From: Bog-532 sp963805255
GTDB taxonomy: Bacteria > Actinomycetota > Actinomycetes > Streptosporangiales > Streptosporangiaceae
Direction: 5' to 3'
Length of the DNA stretch: 64,000 nucleotides
Assembly (NCBI GenBank): GCA_963805255.1
Contig: CAWDTK010000001.1
Span: forward strand, 51,516-115,515
The notes beneath the pieces were generated by a model that saw only the letters and a list, made by a program, of their open reading frames with translations, was not told where the DNA came from and did not search any database. Shown piece by piece: positions 35,860 through 44,749 of this stretch. The position numbers and the translations under genes are program-made. Each line of letters opens with the position of its first letter. Within the stretch, counting starts at the first letter, position 1.

Positions 35860-35862
35860 TTA

Positions 35863-36411
35863 GTGAATGCCCTGCGAGGCAAACCCAGGCAAAAGCAGTC
35901 CCGCCATACAGCGCGGGCGTCCAAGAAGGCACCGGCTACCTCGAAGCGCAACGAGCGCGGGCAGGGCACGCTCAAAGAAGCCTACGGGGACGAAAGACCC
36001 GCCTGGATGCGTGATGGCATAGAGGTTACGCTCCTGGAGGGCAGGGAAGACCTCGAAGTAGTTGGCGAATCGTACTACCAGTAGAACCCATGGCCCCTGG
36101 TGAGCCCGAACCGCCGTGACGAGCGGGTGCGCTCTGACATCTGTGGAGTGCTGGTTGCTGAGGACGACAATCCCTACGACGCCAACGCTGTAGCGATCTG
36201 GGTGCAGGGGCTGAAAGTAGGCCACCTTTCGCGTAATAATACCCGCCGGTATCGTCCTGGCCCGCTCAGCCCGCAAGACCGCTACCGCCAGCCGGTCGCA
36301 CTGAACGGCGTCATTGGCGGCGGAATCCGAAAAGACGGCCCGGAACGGCTTGGCGTATTCCGCCGCCACGACCCGGCCGACTTCGGCCTACGAGCACCCG
36401 CGGGCCCATAG
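35863..36411 (+). pseudogene. HIRAN-domain protein with an internal stop
   Basis: One frame encodes ...GIEVTLLEGREDLEVVGESYYQ-stop-NPWPLVSPNRRDERVRSDICGVLVAEDDNPYDANAVAIWVQ-GLKVGHLSRNNTRRYRPG. The VGESYYQ start and the EDDNPYDANAVAIWV...VGHLSR block are diagnostic of HIRAN domains, which bind 3' DNA ends in repair proteins. A TAG at 36082-36084 splits the domain in the unchanged frame. A GTG at 35863 almost touches the NTPase start; ATG 36007 is a better beginning. Probably a nonsense-mutated gene; read-through is conceivable but unsupported. Confidence 0.65.
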
Positions 36412-36886
36412 TGCACCGCGCTCACAGCCCGGGGAAACGGCAAGCACACGAGGGAGCGACCCTGTAAGCAGGAGTTCATGCTGCCGCACCGCTTCCGGTC
36501 CTCGGTCGCCGACACTCCCTGCGGTCCGGGTCGGCTTGCCAACTGATGACATTCGCCGTCCTCCTCGCTGCGACGTGAACTCGGCCGAGTCCACCGCGTC
36601 CAGGTCAAGCCGGGGCAGGACGGTATGCCTGCTGCGTGCCCGATCGGACAGCGAACCGGGGGGTGATTGAACCGGGGGGTGATTCACGGTCACTGACGGA
36701 CACGCGGGCACGCCGCCTGACCTGCGTTCCGGCTAGTCAGCGACCCCTTACCCGAAGCCTTCCAAGCTGGGAGTGCATAGGTCCCGGTGAGCACGTACGA
36801 TCACAAGGAGTGACACTCCGGACCAGCGCTGCCAGAACGGCCGCAGTCACAGCGCGGCAGCGTGGTCCGGTCAGAGTGACCTACGT
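36412..36886. other. Spacer with element-end signatures
   Basis: No gene. Holds GCTGCGTGCCCGATCGG (36632-36648), two tandem copies of GAACCGGGGGGTGATT (36655-36686), a TCACGGTCACTGACGGACAC end-like sequence, and a degenerate att-like stretch at 36761. Confidence 0.45.
36761..36794 (+). other. Possible degenerate fourth attachment site
   Basis: TTCCAAGCTGGGAGTGCATAGGTCCCG resembles the tRNA-Gly att core (TTCCCAAGCTGATAGTGCGG and on) with one deletion and several changes. It lies about 75 bases after a TCACGGTCACT sequence, the same layout as att copies 2 and 3. Confidence 0.35.
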
Positions 36887-37072
36887 CTAAACGCGCCATT
36901 CATGCTCTAGCAGTTCACGAACCTCAGCAACGCTCTTTCCCTGGCCACCGCGAAGCACTCGGTCGTACACCGCCTGACGCTTATCAACCTCAGCCTGGAT
37001 TCGGTCCGGCTGCACTTGTAGCCATTCCTCCCCTGCCCGCAGAACCTGCCCAGCAAGATCACGAAGGTTCAC
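36887..37072 (-). CDS. Small helical hypothetical protein
   Basis: 61 aa from GTG 37072, with AGGCGG upstream. MNLRDLAGQVLRAGEEWLQV...RIQAEVDKRQAVYDRVLRGG, ending in ELLEHEWRV; it is charged and helical with normal codon use. No family recognised; possibly a remnant of an element gene. Confidence 0.4.
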   Translation of the reverse strand: MNLRDLAGQVLRAGEEWLQVQPDRIQAEVDKRQAVYDRVLRGGQGKSVAEVRELLEHEWRV

Positions 37073-37384
37073 ATTTCCGCCTGAGGATTCGAAGGTACAT
37101 TTCCGGCGCAGAGCCTACAAGAATAAGTAGCTCTCTCATACAAGGACACGCCGCGCAGAGGGTGGCAGTGCACACCAATGTGCAGCAACCGCCCGGCTTC
37201 AGATGTGACCCGGCCGACCGTTATCACACCGCTGCCCTGCGCTACCGACCTGACTGGCCGCCATGCGGCTAGTTCATACCGAGGTGATCACTACTCTCCT
37301 GGCCGGACCACTGACCACAAACGTTGACCACAACTAGACCGACCGAACGCGGGCGCCCAGCAAACGAGGCTGCGACAGCGGAGG
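37073..37384. other. Spacer left of the IS256 element
   Basis: 312 bases without recognisable content. Confidence 0.35.
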
Positions 37385-37387
37385 AAT

Positions 37388-38826
37388 GCTTGAAACCTGT
37401 GGATCTGCCGGGAAGGGGGTGTACCTTCCCGGATCATCCAGAACAGGCTCTCAAGCAAGGCCGGCGGGCCAACGCCGGCCGGGAAGGCACACCCGGTGCT
37501 TACAGTAATCCCTGACCTGTCCGGCGCGCTGTCGGCGGACGGTTCTTCCTCGTCGCTGATCGATCAGATCGTCCGCGAGGGCGCTCGCCGGATGCTCGCC
37601 GTGGCGCTGCAGGCCGAGGTCGACGCCTATATCGAGCGGTTCGCGGGCGAGCGTGATGAGAACGGTCACCGGCTGGTGGTGCGCAACGGGACCGCCGAGT
37701 CGCGCACCGTGGTGACCAGCGCCGGGGCGGTGGGGGTGACCGCGCCGCGGGTCAACGACAAGCGCACCGACCCGGCCACGGGCGAGCGGATGCGGTTCTC
37801 CTCGGCGATCCTGCCGCCATGGGCACGCAAGACCCCGCAGGTCACCGAGGTGCTGCCGCTGCTGTACCTGCACGGCCTGTCCTCCGGCGACTTCGTGCCG
37901 GCCCTGGGTCAGTTCCTGGGCACCAGCGCGGGCCTGTCCGCGCCGGTGATCACCCGGCTGACCGAGGACTGGAAGGGCGAGGCCCGCGCGTTCATGGACC
38001 GTGACCTGTCCGGCGTCGATTATGTGTACGTGTGGGCCGACGGCATCCACGTGAACATCCGCCTCGGCGAGGACAAGCTGTGCCTGCTGGTGATGATCGG
38101 GGTCCGCGCCGACGGCCGCAAGGAGCTCATCGCCCTGGCCGACGGGTACCGCGAATCCTCGGAGTCGTGGGCTGACCTGCTGCGCGACTGCGCACGCCGC
38201 GGCATGCGCGCCCCGGTGCTGGCCGCGGGGGACGGCGCGCTGGGCTTCTGGAAGGCGCTGCGCGAGGTGTTCCCCGAAACCAGGGAACAGCGCTGCTGGT
38301 TCCACAAAATCGCTAATGTGCTCGGCGCCTTGCCCAAGTCCGCGCACCCCGGCGCGAAGAAGGCCCTCGCGGAGATCTGGAACGCCGAGGACAAGGACCA
38401 CGCCCGCACGGCCGTGAAGGCCTTCGCTGCCGCCTACGGCGCGAAGTTCCCCAAGGCCACAGCCAAGATCACCGGCGATGAGGACGAGCTGCTCGCGTTC
38501 TACGACTACCCGGCCGAGCACTGGGTGCACCTGCGCACCACCAACCCGATCGAATCAACGTTCGCGACCGTCCGTCACCGGACCAAGGTCACCAAGGGAC
38601 CCGGCTCGAAGGCGGCCGGGCTGGCCATGGCCTACAAGCTCATCGAGTCCGCCCAGCGCCGCTGGAGGTCTGTCAACGCTCCCCAGCTCGTCGCCCTGGT
38701 CCGCGCCGGCGCCGTCTTCGTCAACGGCAAGCTCGTCGAGCGACCCGAAGACCAGTCACCTGCCGCAGCTGAAACGGAGGTCCCGGCAGCCGCCTAAAAG
38801 ATCTTGATCCACAGGTATTGACAATA
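37388..38826 (+). mobile_element. IS256-family insertion sequence
   Basis: About 1.44 kb. The ends share ACCTGTGGATC in inverted orientation (left near 37395, right near 38806-38820). The same right end occurs in the two IS256 scraps at 15.8 and 31.3 kb. Outer limits are approximate. Confidence 0.75.
37496..38797 (+). CDS. IS256-family (mutator-type) transposase
   Basis: 433 aa, full length. Family blocks: LIDQIVREGARRMLAVALQA-EVDAYIERFAGERD, GVTAPRVNDKR, the Asp-bearing YVYVWADGIHVNIRLGEDKL, the second Asp in VLAAGDGALGFWKALREVFP, RCWFHKIANVL (C-x2-H signature), and HWVHLRTTNPIESTFATVRH with the Glu. Start GTG 37496. Intact, so a possible source for the scraps, although those belong to a slightly different variant. 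Confidence 0.92.
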   Translation: MLTVIPDLSGALSADGSSSSLIDQIVREGARRMLAVALQAEVDAYIERFAGERDENGHRLVVRNGTAESRTVVTSAGAVGVTAPRVNDKRTDPATGERMRFSSAILPPWARKTPQVTEVLPLLYLHGLSSGDFVPALGQFLGTSAGLSAPVITRLTEDWKGEARAFMDRDLSGVDYVYVWADGIHVNIRLGEDKLCLLVMIGVRADGRKELIALADGYRESSESWADLLRDCARRGMRAPVLAAGDGALGFWKALREVFPETREQRCWFHKIANVLGALPKSAHPGAKKALAEIWNAEDKDHARTAVKAFAAAYGAKFPKATAKITGDEDELLAFYDYPAEHWVHLRTTNPIESTFATVRHRTKVTKGPGSKAAGLAMAYKLIESAQRRWRSVNAPQLVALVRAGAVFVNGKLVERPEDQSPAAAETEVPAAA

Positions 38827-38975
38827 ACTCCGACAGCGTGCGGGATATGTGTGGGACGATCCCAGGTTCGCGTCAAGCTAGATCGTCCGGCCAGGTCAAG
38901 ACGACGACGTTGCGCTGAACTGCAATGGCCCGTAAAACCGTCGGCTCAGTCACAGCGCATCAGTCGAGGCGAACG

Positions 38976-39644
38976 CTATAGATCAGCGCCCTTCGCACGG
39001 TTGCACTGGCCGCAGAGCAGTTGCAGGTTCTCAGCCGTAGTCGCGCCGCCCAGAGCGACCGGGATCAGGTGGTCATACTGAAGGTCAAACTGGCTGCCGC
39101 ACTCTACGCACCGGCCGCCGTCTCGATCGAAGACAGCCCGGCGAACTTCACGGGGAATGGGCTGGCGCTGTCCGTGTGGTCGTTGCTGTCGGCCTTCATC
39201 GATGTCGAGCAGCATGTGAGCCCGGTCCAGCCGCTGAGTAGCCCGGCGCTGGCGGTCTCGTATCAGCGCCATGACGTCCCGATCTGAATAGCTGCCTGAC
39301 TCCCAGTAGAAGGAGTCTTCGAACCACCACCAGACGCGGGTACCTGACCGGGCAACAGGCACCGGCTGCTGTCCCTGAACCGCCGTGAGCTGGCTGTACT
39401 TAGAGCCATTGAGGCGGATGGGTGGGCAGCATGTCCCGGTAAACCAGATGCGCCTGCGGAACAGGAAGCCACGGTCTTGAAGGAAGTGGGCATTAGGGTC
39501 CTGGCGTAGCTGAACACTGCCGAAAGTTGCTGCGCGCCTGGCAAATGGGGGAGTAGCTGGTGTCTTCGCGAGCGCCAGTGAGGCGACGGCTATGACGAGG
39601 AAGCCGATGACACAGCTGATGATCACGTCGCTGATCGCGGCCAT
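38976..39644 (-). CDS. Membrane-anchored HNH endonuclease
   Basis: 222 aa from ATG 39644 with a GGAGGG just upstream. One N-terminal membrane helix (SDVIISCVIGFLVIAVASLA). An uncharacterised middle follows with aromatic residues (VWWWFEDSFYWESGSYSDRD), then a C-terminal HNH/zinc nuclease: VFDRDGGRCVECGSQFDLQY-DHLIPVALGGATTAENLQLL-CGQCNRAKG. The two CxxC pairs bind structural zinc, and DH plus N form the HNH active site. A nuclease tethered to the membrane inside an island suggests a defence or competition role, or fragment processing in conjugation. No immunity gene is visible. Confidence 0.8.
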   Translation of the reverse strand: MAAISDVIISCVIGFLVIAVASLALAKTPATPPFARRAATFGSVQLRQDPNAHFLQDRGFLFRRRIWFTGTCCPPIRLNGSKYSQLTAVQGQQPVPVARSGTRVWWWFEDSFYWESGSYSDRDVMALIRDRQRRATQRLDRAHMLLDIDEGRQQRPHGQRQPIPREVRRAVFDRDGGRCVECGSQFDLQYDHLIPVALGGATTAENLQLLCGQCNRAKGADL

Positions 39645-39818
39645 CGACCCTCCAAGCAGCGGCGCTACCGGGAGCTGGGCGCCAGCTCTGGGCACGTATG
39701 GTTACAACCTCGCACATTTTAGTGTGTAGCGAAGTTCCCGGCCACGGTGGCGGCGGAAAGCGGCGGCGACCAGTCGAGTGCAACGCCCTGGTCGGCGGTG
39801 CGCTGGGTTCTGATCACC

Positions 39819-39836
39819 GGGCCATTAGCGGGCCAT
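39819..39836. repeat. 18-bp sequence shared with 17711
   Basis: GGGCCATTAGCGGGCCAT, identical to 17711-17728, in both places preceded by a TCAC-type sequence. Itself built from two GGGCCATNAG/GGGCCAT half-units. Likely an element-end signature. Confidence 0.5.
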
Positions 39837-39979
39837 ACGTCGGCGGCGGGACCGGTGGGTACACCCAGGGTCCCTCGCTTCGGGCAGGCCACCGGCGGTC
39901 AAGAACCAAGGCAAGCCTTGGCTGTAATGAGCCCGCAAGGGTACTGGTCACTGCCGGCCATGGGTGGGAAGATGCGGGT

Positions 39980-40333
39980 ATGAGCGGCGGAGAGGACAAC
40001 CCAATACGGCAGTTCGCCGCTGCCTGGGCGGCTGCCGCAGCCGTGGTGGCTGAGTGGGCGGAGCGGACGGCGGCAGTGACCATCGAGGCGTTTCATAAGC
40101 TCGCCAGTGACCCGGCCGTCCGTGCGGTGCTGGAGGGCTGGCGCGTCGCGCCTGTCTGGGCCCGGCGTGACTGCGGCTGCTCCTGCGCCAGGTCACACCC
40201 GGACGACCGGGGGATATGTGACAATAACGCGGTGATCACCCGTCGGGTCACGACGGACCTGGATGGTGATGTGGACGTACCGCTGTGCGCCCCATGCGCA
40301 GTGGCGCAAGGCGTCGCGGAACTGCCCCGGTAA
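39980..40333 (+). CDS. Small element-borne zinc-ribbon protein
   Basis: 117 aa from ATG 39980. The N-terminal helix is rich in Ala and Trp (FAAAWAAAAAVVAEWAERTA). The C-terminal CGCSCARSHPDDRGICD...VPLCAPCAVAQ shows a CxC...C...CxxC zinc-ribbon pattern with the HPDD motif seen in small proteins of actinomycete integrative elements and phages. Function unknown. It is the last recognisable island gene before the core resumes. Confidence 0.6.
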   Translation: MSGGEDNPIRQFAAAWAAAAAVVAEWAERTAAVTIEAFHKLASDPAVRAVLEGWRVAPVWARRDCGCSCARSHPDDRGICDNNAVITRRVTTDLDGDVDVPLCAPCAVAQGVAELPR

Positions 40334-41123
40334 CCCTCATCCCCCTCAACACGCGTGCGGCCGGGTGGATGCGCTGGTTCATGCGCCTGCGGCGTTCCGG
40401 GACGTACTCCTCGCTGTGCCGCGGTGGTCCAGGTGAGGTCACGTGGAAACTTGCGTCCACGGATGCAACTCTGGACGGGCGCAACCGGGATCGAACCAGA
40501 CCCGCTGTAAGACGCATCCGCATGGCCGCTGTTACTGATCAGTCAGGCCGACGTGTCATCTGTCAACGACGTCATGCCTGCGATTGCTGTAGCTGGCTGT
40601 GGATGGCTCTTGGGTGATTTGGCTCCCTGTCTGATTCCCCGCAGTCTCGTTAACGTGACTAATGTGATAGCTCGAACCGGATAACAGCTCATCCGAATCC
40701 ACAAGGGTGATTATCATCACAAGATGGCTCGATGATAGCTAGGCCCGACGAGTATGACGAGTATGACGAGTATTCGGCCAGCGCCGCAGATCGGCCAGGT
40801 CTCGGGTGAAGACTCGACCCGCCAGGCTTGGCAAGCGCGGTGACCAGTGTGTATACGTCGAACCGGTAGTACCCGGCTACTCAGCCGGGCCGCCCGGTAC
40901 GCGATCGTGCGGGGCATGTCCTGCGTGATGTTGCACGTGCACAAGATAGTGATGCCGCGCGGACCAGGGGACCTAACGACCCAGGTCCCGAAGATGCAGG
41001 GCCTTCGGCCCTGTCCGGGTCGCATTGAAACCGGGCAAGAACTAATCGTATGGGCCTTTAGCCGTAACATCGGCCAGTGATCGCTTGCTGCGCCCGTAAG
41101 TCCTATGCAGGGGAGAGAGAGCA
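40334..41123. other. Long spacer upstream of pckG
   Basis: 790 bases without a supported gene. Contains three tandem GACGAGTAT units (about 40748-40774), a hairpin at 40997-41013, and a tRNA-like antisense scrap near 40480-40530. The island probably ends within it. Confidence 0.5.
40997..41013. terminator. Hairpin in the pckG upstream region
   Basis: CAGGGCC-TTC-GGCCCTG, a perfect 7-bp stem 110 bases before pckG. It has no U-tract. Could insulate pckG from the island or belong to its leader. Confidence 0.4.
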
Positions 41124-42938
41124 ATGTTCCGCCCAGACCTTATTAACAATTCAACAGAAACAAGCCTCCCCAAGCTGGCCGAGTGGGTCCGCAGTATCTC
41201 GGAGCTGACCAAGCCTGACGACGTCGTCTGGTGTGACGGCTCGGCGGACGAGTGGGAGCGGCTCACCAGCCTGCTGGTGGAGAACGGGACCTTCACGCGG
41301 CTGAACCCGAAGCTTCGCCCGAACAGTTTCCACTGCGCGTCCGACCCCGGCGACGTGGCACGCGTCGAGGACCGCACGTTCATCTGCTCGGAGAAGGAGG
41401 ATGACGCCGGCCCGACCAACAACTGGATCGCGCCCGACGAGATGCGCAAGACCTTCGCGGGGGTCTTCGACGGCTGCATGCGCGGTCGCACGATGTACGT
41501 GGTCCCGTTCTGCATGGGCCCGCTCGGCAGCAGCATCTCCCAGCTCGGAGTGGAGATCACTGACTCACCTTACGTGGCCGTTTCGATGCGGATCATGACC
41601 AGGATGGGAGCGCCGGCGCTGCGGGCGATCGAGGAGACCGGATCGTTCGTCCGCGCCGTCCACTCTGTCGGCGCCCCGTTGGAGCCGGGCCAGGCGGACG
41701 TACCCTGGCCGTGCAACCAGACCAAGTACATCTCCCACTTCCCCGAGACGCGGGAAATCTGGTCCTACGGCTCCGGCTACGGCGGCAACGCGCTGCTCGG
41801 CAAGAAGTGCTACGCACTCCGGATTGCGTCGGTGATGGCGCGGGACGAGGGCTGGCTGGCCGAGCACATGCTCATCCTCAAGCTCACCCCGCCAGGCGGC
41901 GAGGCGAAGTACATCGCGGCGGCCTTCCCGTCCGCGTGCGGCAAGACCAACCTGGCCATGCTGCAGCCGACCATCCCCGGCTGGAAGGTCGAGGCCGTCG
42001 GCGACGACATCGCCTGGATGCGGTTCGGCGCGGACGGCAGGCTGTACGCGATCAACCCGGAGGCCGGCTTCTTCGGTGTCGCGCCCGGCACCGGCATGAA
42101 GACCAACGCAAACGCAGTCAAGACCATGTGGGGCAACAGCATCTTCACCAACGTGGCCCTTACCGACGACGGCGACGTGTGGTGGGAGGGCCTGACCGAC
42201 GAGCCGCCCGCGCATCTGATCGACTGGAAGGGCCGGGACTGGACGCCCGACTCGGCCGAGCCCGCGGCGCACCCCAATGCCCGGTTCACCACCCCCGCCG
42301 ACCAGTGCCCGATCATCGCGCCGGAGTGGGATGACCCCGCGGGCGTGCCGATCTCGGCGATCCTGTTCGGCGGCAGGCGCGCCAGCACCGTGCCGCTGGT
42401 GATCGAGTCCTTCGACTGGGACCATGGCGTGTTCCTCGGGGCCAACATCGCCTCGGAGAAGACCGCGGCAGCCGAGGGCAAGGTCGGCGAGCTTCGGCAC
42501 GACCCGTTCGCGATGCTGCCGTTCTGCGGCTACAACATGGGCGACTACTTCGCGTACTGGCTGAAGATCGGCCAGAAGGCCGACCCGGCGAAGCTGCCGC
42601 GGCTGTTCTACGTCAACTGGTTCCGCAAGAACGCCAGCGGCAAGTTCGTGTGGCCGGGATTCGGCGAGAACAGCCGTGTGCTCAAGTGGATCATCGAGCG
42701 GCTGTCCGGCGACGCCAAGGCGACGCGGACCCCCATCGGCTACCTCCCGGCACCGGGCTCGCTGGACCTCGACGGCCTGGACATCAGCTGGGCTGACCTG
42801 GATCTGCTGCTCACGGTGGACACCGAGGCCTGGAAGCTGGAGACGGAGCACATCCCCGAGTTCTTCCGCACCTTCCACCGGCATCTGCCCGCCCGGCTCT
42901 GGGACCTGCACCAGGACCTGGTTGGCCGCCTCGGCTGA
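41124..42938 (+). CDS. pckG: Phosphoenolpyruvate carboxykinase (GTP)
   Basis: 604 aa, normal length. Converts oxaloacetate and GTP to PEP, GDP and CO2, the first committed step of gluconeogenesis. Family features: FCMGPLGSSISQLGVEITDS substrate loop, the kinase P-loop AFPSACGKTNLAML with its reactive Cys, the metal/GTP region EAVGDDIAWMRFG, and FGGRRASTVPLV. ATG 41124 follows AGGGGAGAGAGAG. It stands alone, closed by a strong hairpin at 42961. Its context fits growth on fatty acids together with etfD and fadE5. Confidence 0.97.
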   Translation: MFRPDLINNSTETSLPKLAEWVRSISELTKPDDVVWCDGSADEWERLTSLLVENGTFTRLNPKLRPNSFHCASDPGDVARVEDRTFICSEKEDDAGPTNNWIAPDEMRKTFAGVFDGCMRGRTMYVVPFCMGPLGSSISQLGVEITDSPYVAVSMRIMTRMGAPALRAIEETGSFVRAVHSVGAPLEPGQADVPWPCNQTKYISHFPETREIWSYGSGYGGNALLGKKCYALRIASVMARDEGWLAEHMLILKLTPPGGEAKYIAAAFPSACGKTNLAMLQPTIPGWKVEAVGDDIAWMRFGADGRLYAINPEAGFFGVAPGTGMKTNANAVKTMWGNSIFTNVALTDDGDVWWEGLTDEPPAHLIDWKGRDWTPDSAEPAAHPNARFTTPADQCPIIAPEWDDPAGVPISAILFGGRRASTVPLVIESFDWDHGVFLGANIASEKTAAAEGKVGELRHDPFAMLPFCGYNMGDYFAYWLKIGQKADPAKLPRLFYVNWFRKNASGKFVWPGFGENSRVLKWIIERLSGDAKATRTPIGYLPAPGSLDLDGLDISWADLDLLLTVDTEAWKLETEHIPEFFRTFHRHLPARLWDLHQDLVGRLG

Positions 42939-42960
42939 GCCTTGTGCCGACATAGCAAAC

Positions 42961-42999
42961 ACGCTGACCGGCCCGCTGCCCGTTCGGGCCGGTCAGCGT
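42961..42999. terminator. Rho-independent-type terminator of pckG
   Basis: ACGCTGACCGGCCCG pairs perfectly with CGGGCCGGTCAGCGT (15 bp, 9-nt loop), 23 bases after the pckG stop. No U-run, typical of high-G+C actinomycetes. It can act for both pckG and the convergent gene at 43051. Confidence 0.85.
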
Positions 43000-43050
43000 A
43001 TCATCGCATAATCGCCGGCCGACGGCATTGGCAGGTGGCCGACTGGGAGG

Positions 43051-43524
43051 TCAATGCTCCATGACGATGGTCGTGACTGGCAGCCCGAACCGGCGCTCGG
43101 CCTGCCGAGGCAGGTCAGCCTGAAGCCAGCGTGACATGGGCCGGGGCAGCGTGGCCACGATGATCTCCTCGAACCGGTGATCGGCAAGAACCTTATCCAT
43201 GGCCTCGAGCGGATCAGAACTCCCGAGATGGCCCTCCACGGGGAGGCTCAGCGCACGAAGATCGGCCAGTATGTGGTTGAGCCGTTCCCGGGCCTGCTCG
43301 GTCGCCTCCTCATCGGTGGCGGGGCCATGGTAATCCGTCGCCCACCACCACGTGCCGGGCCGGCAAAGGACAGTAGTAGCCGCCTCTGCGTCATAGTGCG
43401 CGGCGCTAGTGTTCGGGACGAGCACGAAAAAGGAGCAGGGGCCCGCCTTGATCCGCTTGCGGAGCTCTTCCCGCAGCTCGGCACCCGGCAGGGTCTGGTT
43501 CGCGACAACAAGGTACTTGAGCAT
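43051..43524 (-). CDS. Universal-stress-protein-like nucleotide-binding-fold protein
   Basis: 157 aa from ATG 43524 (MLKYLVVANQTLPGAELREE). Shows the USP-like Rossmann pattern: an N-terminal beta strand, CSFFVLVPNT, a helical ATDEEATEQARERLNHILAD, then GHLGSSDPLEAMDKVLADHR, FEEIIVATLPRPMSRWLQAD, and the terminal FGLPVTTIVMEH. The classical G-x2-G-x9-G ATP motif is not complete. Convergent with pckG. Confidence 0.7.
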   Translation of the reverse strand: MLKYLVVANQTLPGAELREELRKRIKAGPCSFFVLVPNTSAAHYDAEAATTVLCRPGTWWWATDYHGPATDEEATEQARERLNHILADLRALSLPVEGHLGSSDPLEAMDKVLADHRFEEIIVATLPRPMSRWLQADLPRQAERRFGLPVTTIVMEH

Positions 43525-43797
43525 GGCGCCCACCCGCTTCACATGTGTCCGGCCCTGGAACTCCACTCCAGGAACCGGCGGTGGCCCTCCGGTTTCCGGG
43601 CCTTGTGTGACCCGGCTATTCCGGCACGGCGCTCACCGGCCGATTCGGTGACCGTACGCTCCGGGCGCACTCGCGCGTAAATGCCATAAGTCCCGTTTCG
43701 GAATCCGCCGAAACTCGGGCCTGATCATTCGCGAGTCTTCCTGCCCGCAACGAGATCGCGGTGGCGCCTTCTGGCGGGGAATTGCGGGGGCACCTTC
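43525..43797. other. Spacer between USP-like gene and hydrolase
   Basis: No gene recognised; promoter region of the USP-like gene on one side and the 26-bp repeats on the other. Confidence 0.35.
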
Positions 43798-43900
43798 AGT
43801 CCGATACCAGCTGCCTGGCTACCAGTCCGATACCAGCTGCCTGGCTACCAGTCCGATACCAGCTGCCTGGCTACCAGTCCGATACCAGCTGCCTGGCTAC
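43798..43900 (-). repeat. 26-bp repeat, four tandem copies across the hydrolase stop
   Basis: Unit AGTCCGATACCAGCTGCCTG plus GCTACC, four copies in succession, the last with one change. The first copy read by the gene (43876-43901) encodes its C-terminus RQLVSDW and stop; the other three lie downstream. Confidence 0.92.
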
Positions 43901-44749
43901 GGTGTTGGCGGCTGCGTGGTCAAACAGGATGGTGTAATGATTGGTCTGCGGGATGGTGGTTACGGTCAGCGCAGGTATCTGCGCCTGCCAGTACGCGGCG
44001 AGCTCGTCGGGGATCATGCCGGGTGGCTGGCCGAGCATGCCCGTCGGCGCGCGGAGCAACGGGGTTGGTCCGGCCAGGCGGCCCAGGGCCGCCTTGATGC
44101 GCTCGCCCGAGGTGAGCAAGTCGCGGCTGTCGCTGCGGACCGATTCCGGCACCACCCGCGAACGCAGCGCGCCGGGCTCGCCGGTGAGCTCGTAGCGAGC
44201 GTACTGCTCTACGTCGCTGGTCCAGGCGCGGGTGAGAGCCGGGTGGGCGCGCCAGAACTGAATGTAGGCCTCTGGGGTCGGGAACGTCTCAGACAGCCGG
44301 GCCAGGGCCGGCCCGAGGCTGGCCGCGAGCAGCTCATCAAGGTCGGCGCCGGGCGGAACCGGCAACGGCAGGCCCCCGTCGATCAGGACAAGCCGGCCGA
44401 AGGTCTCCGGATGGGCGTCCGCGGCGAGCAGCGCAATATAGGCGCCCAGCGAATGACCGACCAGGACCGGCCGGTCCAGGCCGAGCGCGAGCACCGCACC
44501 GCGCAGGTCGGCACCGTGCTGGTCAAACCCGTACGGGCCGGGCAATGCGGCACTGTGCCCGCGGCCACGCAGGTCAACGGCGTAGAGCGTCCAATCTTCC
44601 GGAAGCGCCCGCGCCACCGGCTGCCAGCAGACCGCGTTGGCGGTGATGCCGTGGACGGCTATCACGGGCCGCGGGCCGGCGCCCCAGGAGAGCACGCGCA
44701 ACGTGCCGCCTGCCACGTCGGCGTCGTGGGTCTTGGTGGGTATGTCCAT
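43871..44749 (-). CDS. Alpha/beta hydrolase
   Basis: 292 aa from ATG 44749 (MDIPTKTHDADVAGGTLRVL). Core blocks: VIAVHGITANAVCWQPVARA (oxyanion), LYAVDLRGRGHSA, the nucleophile elbow PVLVGHSLGAYIALLA (Ser about residue 100), LVLIDGGLPLP, and the catalytic His in IPQTNHYTILFDHAA. Substrate unknown; the group includes esterases, lactonases and haloperoxidase-like enzymes. The C-terminus lies inside a 26-bp tandem repeat, so protein length does not vary with copy number as long as the first copy remains. Confidence 0.85.
   Translation of the reverse strand: MDIPTKTHDADVAGGTLRVLSWGAGPRPVIAVHGITANAVCWQPVARALPEDWTLYAVDLRGRGHSAALPGPYGFDQHGADLRGAVLALGLDRPVLVGHSLGAYIALLAADAHPETFGRLVLIDGGLPLPVPPGADLDELLAASLGPALARLSETFPTPEAYIQFWRAHPALTRAWTSDVEQYARYELTGEPGALRSRVVPESVRSDSRDLLTSGERIKAALGRLAGPTPLLRAPTGMLGQPPGMIPDELAAYWQAQIPALTVTTIPQTNHYTILFDHAAANTVARQLVSDW

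Noticed and set aside
40480..40530. tRNA-like antisense sequence near 40.5 kb
   Set aside because: Only a T-loop-like GGTTCGATCCCGG is recognisable; stems do not close.
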